Part shown: one piece after another, positions 15,821-21,060 of the stretch
How positions within the stretch are numbered: the first letter of the stretch is position 1
Layout of the letters: each line of letters begins with the position of its first letter
Assembly (NCBI GenBank): GCA_046160865.1
Contig: JBJXHG010000025.1
Location: forward strand, 1-21,060
Source: JBJXHG01 sp046160865
GTDB lineage: Bacteria; Planctomycetota; UBA1135; GCA-002686595
DNA length: 21,060 nt
Direction: 5' to 3'
Notes under the pieces: model-generated
The model's input: only the letters and a program-made list of their open reading frames with translations
What the model was told of the DNA's origin: nothing
The model's database searches: none
Program-made: the position numbers and the translations under genes

Positions 15821-17632
15821 ATGGATGCCCCGGCGAAATCAACGACGAGCCGCGCGACGCACGTTGCCCAGGGCCTCGTGGCGGGATTCAGCGTTGCGGC
15901 CGTGGAGGCCGTGCTCGTGTGGGCGATCGAGGGCAGCCGCATCGAACGTCCGGTCGAGCGCGTGCTGATCCCGCTCGTTCCGTTCGCGGTGTACGGCACG
16001 CTCGGCGCGCTGGCCGGCGCGGTCGTGCGGCCCAAGGCCTGGCTGCGCGCGCTCGGAGTGCTGGTGTTCGGCGCCTGGCTCCTGCGCGCGCATTCGCCGG
16101 CGACGCTCGGCGATCGCACGACGTACGTGGCGCTGGCGGTCGGGCTCGGCGCGCTCTGCTATCTGCTCACGAGTCGGCTCGCAGCACGCTTCCGTCGCTC
16201 CGCCTTCGGGCTGCACGCGCTCGTCGTCGCGGTCGCGTGCACGCTCGCGATCGCGGCGGAGAGTGGCGGCGAAACGGACGACCCGCTGACGCGCGCGCGT
16301 TCGGGGCACGCGGCGCCCGGTCCGGCGAACGTGTGCCTCGTGACGTGGGACACCGTGCGCGCGGACACGTTGCCGTGCTTCGGAGGTGGGGGCCTCGATA
16401 CGCCCGAGCTCGACCGGCTCGTCGCCGAAGGAGTCCTGTTCGAGCAGTTCCAAGCCGTCGCGCCGTACACGGGACCTGCGCACGAGTCGATGCTGTCGGG
16501 CTTGTATCCGATCCAGCATGGTTTGCGCGGGAACGGAGATCCTGCGCCTGCCGCGACGACGGCGCGCCTGCCCGAGCTCTGCGCGAGCGCTGGATATGCG
16601 ACCGGCGGTTTCGTCTCGACGTACGTGCTGCGACGTGCCTTCGGGTTCGGACGCGGCTTCGAGCACTTCGACGATCGTGGCGTTGCAACGCGCGCGGAAC
16701 GTGTGCTGGCGCAGCTTGGCTTCGGATGCGCGCTCCTCCGCCGCTTCGTACCGGACGGCGTCGCGCTGCGCGCGCTCAACGCACCGGGTGACACCACGGT
16801 CGCGCGTGCGGGCGCTTGGTACGCACGCCAGAGCGCACCGACTCTCCTGTGGGCGCACTTCTACGACGCGCATCATCCGTACGCACCGAGCGCTGCGGCT
16901 GGCATGCGTGTGCGAGCGCGGCGGGCGGAAGGCCCGCACGCGGTCGATGCGCGCGCCGAGGCGAAGCTCGTCCTGCAGCGTGGCGAAATCGAGGACCTCG
17001 ATCGATACCTGGGTGAGCTACGAGCGGTGCTCGAGGCGCGCGACCCCGGTCTCGCGAATACTTGGATCGTTCTGCTCGCCGATCACGGCGAGTGCTTCGG
17101 CGAAGGTGGGATCGTGTGCGCGCACCACGGCAGCCTGTACCGCGCAACGCAGCACATCCCGCTCGTGATCCGTCCGCCTTCGTCGCTCGGGTGGGCGCGC
17201 GGCGTGCGGCGCGCGACGCCGGCGAGTCAGATCGACTTGCTGCCGACGTTGTGCGAGGTGCTCGGACTCGAAGCGCCCGCGGGGCTCGCGGGACGGAGCC
17301 TGGTCCCGGACGTGCTCGGTCGCGACGGCATTGCGCGTGGCTTCTATATGGAGGCGTTTCAGGAGGAACTCGGATCGCAGCGCCTGCAGGGTTGGCTGGA
17401 CTCCAGCGGCTTCAAGTACGTGCGGCGCGCGGACGGGGAAGAGCGCTTGCTCGTGGAGGACGGAGCGCTCGAGCGGGACGTGACGGCGGCCGAGCCGGAG
17501 CGACTCGCCGCGCTCCGGGCCGAGCTCGATCGCTTCCTCGCGTCCGTCCGCAAGTCGGTTGCGTTGCCCGTCGCGCGCAGCGCACGGGATTCGCGCGCGC
17601 TGCGGCAGCTCGGCTACGCCGGCGAGGACTGA
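15821..17632 (+). CDS. Sulfatase-fold membrane protein with Thr at nucleophile site
   Basis: 603 residues. The first ~145 residues form about four transmembrane helices (around 16-35, 48-67, 75-89, 101-118 and 128-146). The rest is an alkaline-phosphatase-superfamily/sulfatase domain on the periplasmic side: VTWDTVRADTL (174-184, metal Asp177), APYTGPAHESMLSGLYP (214-230), FYDAHHPYAP (347-356), LLADHGECF (418-426, Asp421/His422) and CAHHGSLY (433-440). True sulfatases need Cys or Ser matured to formylglycine in C/S-x-P-x-R; here it is Thr217-Gly-Pro-Ala-His. Threonine is the nucleophile in phosphoethanolamine and phosphoglycerol transferases, so a transferase or phosphodiesterase is likelier than a sulfate ester hydrolase. 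ATG 15821 has GAGG 6 bases upstream. Homologous to 18793-20766. Confidence 0.87.
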   Translation: MDAPAKSTTSRATHVAQGLVAGFSVAAVEAVLVWAIEGSRIERPVERVLIPLVPFAVYGTLGALAGAVVRPKAWLRALGVLVFGAWLLRAHSPATLGDRTTYVALAVGLGALCYLLTSRLAARFRRSAFGLHALVVAVACTLAIAAESGGETDDPLTRARSGHAAPGPANVCLVTWDTVRADTLPCFGGGGLDTPELDRLVAEGVLFEQFQAVAPYTGPAHESMLSGLYPIQHGLRGNGDPAPAATTARLPELCASAGYATGGFVSTYVLRRAFGFGRGFEHFDDRGVATRAERVLAQLGFGCALLRRFVPDGVALRALNAPGDTTVARAGAWYARQSAPTLLWAHFYDAHHPYAPSAAAGMRVRARRAEGPHAVDARAEAKLVLQRGEIEDLDRYLGELRAVLEARDPGLANTWIVLLADHGECFGEGGIVCAHHGSLYRATQHIPLVIRPPSSLGWARGVRRATPASQIDLLPTLCEVLGLEAPAGLAGRSLVPDVLGRDGIARGFYMEAFQEELGSQRLQGWLDSSGFKYVRRADGEERLLVEDGALERDVTAAEPERLAALRAELDRFLASVRKSVALPVARSARDSRALRQLGYAGED

Positions 17633-17636
17633 GGAA

Positions 17637-17658
17637 TCTGTCCTCGTCCGTTGTGCAG
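17637..17658. repeat. IS left terminal inverted repeat
   Basis: Reads TCTGTCCTCGTCCGTTGTGC plus AG. It matches the reverse complement of 18770-18791 at 20 of 22 positions, the two differences lying mid-repeat. Confidence 0.88.
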
Positions 17659-17760
17659 ACTCCGCAAGGAAAACGCGGGCCGATCTGCAACCGCACGATC
17701 GGTTGGACGTCGTCGAAGCGCGTAGGGCGGGCCGGTGCCCGTCTCGCAAGCGAGTTCGCG

Positions 17761-18780
17761 ATGTCGTTCCAGCCGTCTTGCTGTCCGTTCGATGCGTGTG
17801 GGGCCAGCCGCGGAGGGTCGTTCACGTGGGCCCGAAAGGGGCGGTATCGGCGTCGTTGCGACGGTCGATACGTGCAGCGGTTTCTGTGTGGTACGTGTCA
17901 CCGCACGTTCTCGGTTCAGACGTTTCGATTCGATTACCGCCTGAAGCGACCGCTGCTTCATTTGTCGCTGCTTCGTGGACTGGTCTCCAAGACGACCAAC
18001 AGGCAGAACGCTCGACTGAACCGGTGCTCGAAGGACACTGTCGCCGATCGGCTGCGCCGACTAGCGGAACACTGTCGCGCAATGCACCGTCGCTTTCTCG
18101 CTGCGACTGGACACGAGGGCGGTCGAGCGGGCGTGTTCTTGATGGACGAATTGGAGACGTTCGAGCACTCGCGCCGGCTCCAGCCACTCACGGTTCCCAT
18201 TCTCATCGAGCGCGAAAGCGGTTTCGTTCTGCATGCGGAGAGTGCTTCACTCCCGTGTCGCGGTCGCCTTCGCGCTCGGCTACGCGCGCGAAAGATGCAG
18301 CGGGAGCTTGCCTTCGGGAAACGCCGCAGCGGATCGCGAGTGGCGGTCGGCAACTGTCTGTCTGTCCTGGAGGCATTCGTACCAGTTGGCGGACCGTTGC
18401 AAGTGTGCACGGACTTCAAGGCGAGCTATCGGGCGCAGTTGCTCCGGCGCTTCGGCGATCGTGTGCTGCATCAGCGCGTTTCGTCCAAGAGCAGACGTGA
18501 CACCCACAATCCGCTGTTCATGATCAATCACACGTGCGCACTGCTGCGAGACGGATTGTCTCGGCTCGTGCGTCGCAACTGGGGCCACTCGAAGCGGCGC
18601 GCGTGGCTCGACCGTCATCTATGGATCTGGATCGCGTACCGCAATTATCTGCGCGGAAAGGTCAACGCCACGCCAACGACGACACCAGCGATGCGGATCG
18701 GCGTCGCATCCCGGCAGTTCACAGTGGCGGAGTTCTTCGCAACTCGAGCGCGGTTCTCGAACGTGGCGCCTGCACAATGA
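17761..18780 (+). CDS. IS1-like DDE transposase
   Basis: 339 residues from ATG 17761. The N-terminal zinc-ribbon-like part has Cys7/Cys8, Cys13, Cys43 and Cys46 (CGTCHRTFS), as in IS1 InsA-type recognition domains, followed by a helix-turn-helix-like segment (87-102, NRCSKDTVADRLRRL). The catalytic part has Asp129 (FLMDELETF) and Asp218 (VCTDFKASY). The C-terminal block NPLFMINHTCALLRDGLSRL then RRNWGHSKRR and HLWIWIAYRNYL aligns with the IS1 InsB end, but the usual third acidic residue appears to be Asn256. It is a single uninterrupted frame, unlike IS1 itself, which uses frameshifting. The stop codon lies within the right inverted repeat. Confidence 0.82.
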   Translation: MSFQPSCCPFDACGASRGGSFTWARKGRYRRRCDGRYVQRFLCGTCHRTFSVQTFRFDYRLKRPLLHLSLLRGLVSKTTNRQNARLNRCSKDTVADRLRRLAEHCRAMHRRFLAATGHEGGRAGVFLMDELETFEHSRRLQPLTVPILIERESGFVLHAESASLPCRGRLRARLRARKMQRELAFGKRRSGSRVAVGNCLSVLEAFVPVGGPLQVCTDFKASYRAQLLRRFGDRVLHQRVSSKSRRDTHNPLFMINHTCALLRDGLSRLVRRNWGHSKRRAWLDRHLWIWIAYRNYLRGKVNATPTTTPAMRIGVASRQFTVAEFFATRARFSNVAPAQ

Positions 18781-18791
18781 ACGAGGACAGA
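18770..18791. repeat. IS right terminal inverted repeat
   Basis: Reverse complement reads TCTGTCCTCGTTCATTGTGC plus AG, matching the left end at 20 of 22 positions. It contains the transposase stop codon and finishes 1 base before the TGA of the minus-strand sulfatase-fold gene. Confidence 0.88.
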
Positions 18792-18792
18792 C

Positions 18793-20766
18793 TCAGTCGC
18801 CGACGTAGCCGAGCGCCTTCAGCGTTTCGCGGGTTCCGCCCCTGAGCTCCACGTACTCCGATCGGCTCCGCAACAGCCGCCGCGCATCCTCACTCGCTCG
18901 GTCGAGCATGCGCCGCAGGGCATCCGTCGGCGATCGATCGCTCGCCAGGTTCGTCTGCTCGGCTGGGTCGCGCGCGAGGTCGTACTCCATCCACGTCGGT
19001 CCGCCTTCGTGGGCGAGCTCGATCAGCTTGTGGTCGCGAGTCCGGATGCCGCGCAACGAAGGCTCCTCGTTGCGCTCGAAGAAAATCGTGCGCTCTCCGT
19101 CGGCCTCGCCGCCCCGCAGTAGATTCGCGAGGTTCGCCCCCTGCACCGGAAAGGGCGCGCTTTCGCCCGTCCAATCCGCGATCGTCGGCAACAGGTCGAC
19201 CAAGCTGACGGGTGCGTCGACGACGCGCGCTGCTATCTCTGGCCCCGCGATGACGAGCGGCACGCGGATCAGCTCCTCGAACAGCGAATTGCCGTGCAAC
19301 CATTGACCGTGATCGTGGAACTCCTCGCCGTGGTCGGACGTCACCACGACGTACGTGTTCTCGAGCAGCCCGCGCGCGCGCAACGTCGCGAGCAAGCGAC
19401 CGATCTCGCGGTCGACGTAGCGGATCTCCGCGTCGTACAGCGCTTGGATCCCGGAGAGATCGCTTGGATCCGGCTCGTCGAAGACGGTCAGCGGATAGGG
19501 GCGACGCTTGACTGGGATGTCGACGACTTGGTGCAGCTCGAGACGGTCCAGTTTCTCCGTGTTGAGCAGGTCCTCCGGCGCCGAATACGGGTGGTGCGGA
19601 TCCAGGTAGTGCACGTAGAGGAAGAACGGATCCGTGCTCGCGTTGCCGTCGAGCCACCCCTCGACTTCGCGATTCACCGTTGCGGCGTCGGTCGCGCGCA
19701 AGCTCCAGCCACCGTGCGCGTCGTCGACATGGGCATTCGCGAGTAGCTTCGACAACACGTGGTTGCGGAGGAGCTTGCGCCAGCCGCCCATCGACGTCTG
19801 CGCGAGCAAGGTCGGCAGCTTCGAGTTCCAGAACGTGTCGAAGCCGCGTCCGAGCCCGAACATGGGCGACACCTGTCGGTTCGCCGAGAACGCGCCGGTG
19901 CGATACCCGCGGCTCTTCATGAGCTCGGCGAGCGTCGGCACGTCATCGGGTAGTTTGCTCCACTCCGAGACCACGTCGTGACTCGATGGATAGAGCGACG
20001 TCATCAGCGACGTCACGGAAGGCCGCGTCCACGGCGCCGGCGCGTAGGCGGCTTCGAAGCGCGCACCGCTCGCCGCCAGCGCGTCGATGGTGGGTGACGT
20101 GGGCCGGGAGTAACCGTAGCTGGACAAGTGATCCGCGCGCAGCGTGTCGATGAGGAGCACGATCACGTTCGGCGCGTCGGCCGGCGCGGAAGTGACTGCC
20201 GCGGAGCCGCTCGAGCGTGCGTCGTTCGCACCCGTGAACAGGAGCGAGACGTGCGCCGCGATCAGTGCGCCGAAGCCGAGCGCAAGGAGCAGCGTGTCGC
20301 CCAGCGGCGCGCGTGCGAGTCCGAAGCCCGCCGCAAGCGCGACGAGCACGCCGAGCGCGAGCGCGGCGGCCGAACGTGGATCGCCGAGTCCCTGGTCCGC
20401 TGGCAACCACGACTGCGTCCAGTTGAGTGAAACGAAGACGAGCAGTGCCGCGAGAGTCGCACCACCGAGCGTGCGCGCGGAGAGTCGCGGTGCCAGCACG
20501 CCGGCGAGCGCGCCGAACAGGGCACCCGCGAGTCCGTAGCTCAGATCGACACGCGCGAGCTCGCGCATCGGCGCGCCGAAATCCAGCGGCGAGCCGGAGT
20601 ACGTGAGCGCGCCTTCGATCGCTCCGGCGACAGCAGCGACGAATCCGCCGACGAGAGCACCGGCGACGAGCGCACGCGCTCGCGAGCGGCGCAGTGGTCG
20701 CGAGGACTCGTTCGGGCGATCGGTTGCCACGGAGCGCTGCGTTGCAGACGGAGATACGGATTCCAT
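18793..20766 (-). CDS. Sulfatase-fold membrane protein with Thr at nucleophile site
   Basis: 657 residues from ATG 20766. Several transmembrane helices fill residues 30-178, then a soluble sulfatase/alkaline-phosphatase-superfamily domain: VLLIDTLRADHLSSYGY (203-219, metal Asp207), APAPWTRPSVTSLMTSLYP (242-260), HYLDPHHPYSAPED (386-399), VVTSDHGEEFHDHGQWLHG (474-492) and TWMEYDLARDPAEQTNL (591-607). The nucleophile position is Thr247 in T-R-P-S-V, not formylglycine-forming Cys/Ser, so sulfatase chemistry is doubtful; a phospho-group transferase or hydrolase on envelope glycans is more likely. It is better conserved around the metal site than its paralogue at 15821. A GTG at 20799 would add 11 residues but a GGAAGG abuts it too closely to serve. 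It converges on the IS. Confidence 0.87.
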   Translation of the reverse strand: MESVSPSATQRSVATDRPNESSRPLRRSRARALVAGALVGGFVAAVAGAIEGALTYSGSPLDFGAPMRELARVDLSYGLAGALFGALAGVLAPRLSARTLGGATLAALLVFVSLNWTQSWLPADQGLGDPRSAAALALGVLVALAAGFGLARAPLGDTLLLALGFGALIAAHVSLLFTGANDARSSGSAAVTSAPADAPNVIVLLIDTLRADHLSSYGYSRPTSPTIDALAASGARFEAAYAPAPWTRPSVTSLMTSLYPSSHDVVSEWSKLPDDVPTLAELMKSRGYRTGAFSANRQVSPMFGLGRGFDTFWNSKLPTLLAQTSMGGWRKLLRNHVLSKLLANAHVDDAHGGWSLRATDAATVNREVEGWLDGNASTDPFFLYVHYLDPHHPYSAPEDLLNTEKLDRLELHQVVDIPVKRRPYPLTVFDEPDPSDLSGIQALYDAEIRYVDREIGRLLATLRARGLLENTYVVVTSDHGEEFHDHGQWLHGNSLFEELIRVPLVIAGPEIAARVVDAPVSLVDLLPTIADWTGESAPFPVQGANLANLLRGGEADGERTIFFERNEEPSLRGIRTRDHKLIELAHEGGPTWMEYDLARDPAEQTNLASDRSPTDALRRMLDRASEDARRLLRSRSEYVELRGGTRETLKALGYVGD

Positions 20767-20898
20767 GCCGCGGCGAGCCCGCGCGGGTGCAGAACTCACC
20801 TTCCGTAGAGCGTATCACGCACGTTCGGCACGGGCCGGCCGAGAGTGAGGCCACGAAGCGCACGTGGAAGTTCTTGCACCGTGAGCGCGCGGCCGCTG
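20767..20898. promoter_or_regulatory. Upstream region of second sulfatase-fold gene
   Basis: 132 bases between the ATG at 20766 and element B2. It should hold the minus-strand promoter unless transcription starts in B2. The minus strand carries GTGATACGCT near 20811-20821, a poor -10 candidate. Nothing else stands out. Confidence 0.25.
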
Positions 20899-21060
20899 CT
20901 AGCAGCCCGTTGTGAAAGTGCTTCGAGCGCGAGAGTCGTCCGTTCGCGCCGGCACGGCGTCGCTCGATCCTCGGCGAATCACGAGGATTCGCCTGCGGTC
21001 GTGCTCGCCCTTCGATGTACGGGGCCGACACGAACGGACGACTTTCGCGCTCGAAGCACT
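20899..21060. repeat. Family B palindromic element, copy B2 (cut by window end)
   Basis: Starts with CTAG (20899-20902) inside the palindrome CTGCTAGCAG, then GCAGCCCGTTGTGAAAGTG, homologous to the B1 edge. The arms are nearly perfect: 20917-20946 pairs with 21031-21060 at 29 of 30 positions, the remaining one being G-T. The centre is GGCGAATC, loop ACGAG, GATTCGCC. The shared block GGATTCGCCTGCGGTCG is identical in B1. The terminal repeat on the right continues beyond the window. Confidence 0.85.

Larger units (their letters stand above)
17637..18791 (+). mobile_element. Complete IS1-like insertion sequence
   Basis: A 1155-bp element with one transposase gene and terminal inverted repeats of 22 bases that match at 20 positions. 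It begins 4 bases after the stop codon of the upstream sulfatase-fold gene and ends 1 base before the stop codon of the convergent one. Composition is less GC-rich than its neighbours by eye. No convincing 8-9 bp target duplication is seen, which may mean an old insertion or a rearrangement at one edge. The IS1/IS1595-type assignment rests on the transposase. Confidence 0.85.

Overview
The window is high-GC bacterial DNA (roughly two thirds or more G+C, judged by eye). It is dominated by an exopolysaccharide/capsule export locus of the Wzx/Wzy type. The outer-membrane export lipoprotein (Wza type) points to a diderm bacterium. The base composition, the sulfatase-fold membrane proteins and the single-TM regulatory-like-domain protein would fit a high-GC planctomycete or myxobacterium, but nothing here fixes the phylum.

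Layout. On the minus strand, 4535 down to 359: a GT4 glycosyltransferase, the polyprenyl-phosphate sugar-1-phosphate transferase that would start repeat-unit synthesis, and a second GT4. On the plus strand from 4656: a third GT4 divergent from this group. Then 6042-8128: a secreted 14-cysteine protein and a membrane-anchored regulatory-like-domain protein, less GC-rich by eye and perhaps cargo. Then a minus-strand Wzx-like flippase (8146-9453), divergent from plus-strand wza-like (9652), wzz/wzc-like (10644) and Wzy/O-antigen-ligase-like (13115) genes. A lipoprotein polysaccharide lyase (14707-15552, minus) converges on the ligase. Last, two convergent sulfatase-fold membrane proteins (15821-17632 plus; 18793-20766 minus) have a complete IS1-like insertion sequence (17637-18791) between their stop codons.

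The genes give a nearly complete pathway: sugar transferase and three glycosyltransferases build a lipid-linked unit, the flippase moves it, the ligase/polymerase extends it, the Wzz-like protein controls length, the Wza-like protein exports it, the lyase trims or clears it, and the sulfatase-fold enzymes may decorate it or another envelope polymer.

The most unusual content is non-coding. Long imperfect palindromes (about 165-305 bp) occupy six intergenic sites and fall into three sequence families: A at 3204, 12765 and 15576; B at 12942 and 20899; C at 57. A and B are multi-copy, most copies are bounded by CTAG-like tetranucleotides, and the two B copies show compensatory base-pair changes in their arms. 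They look like MITE/ERIC-class hairpin elements, or structured RNA/DNA modules, that have repeatedly entered this locus.
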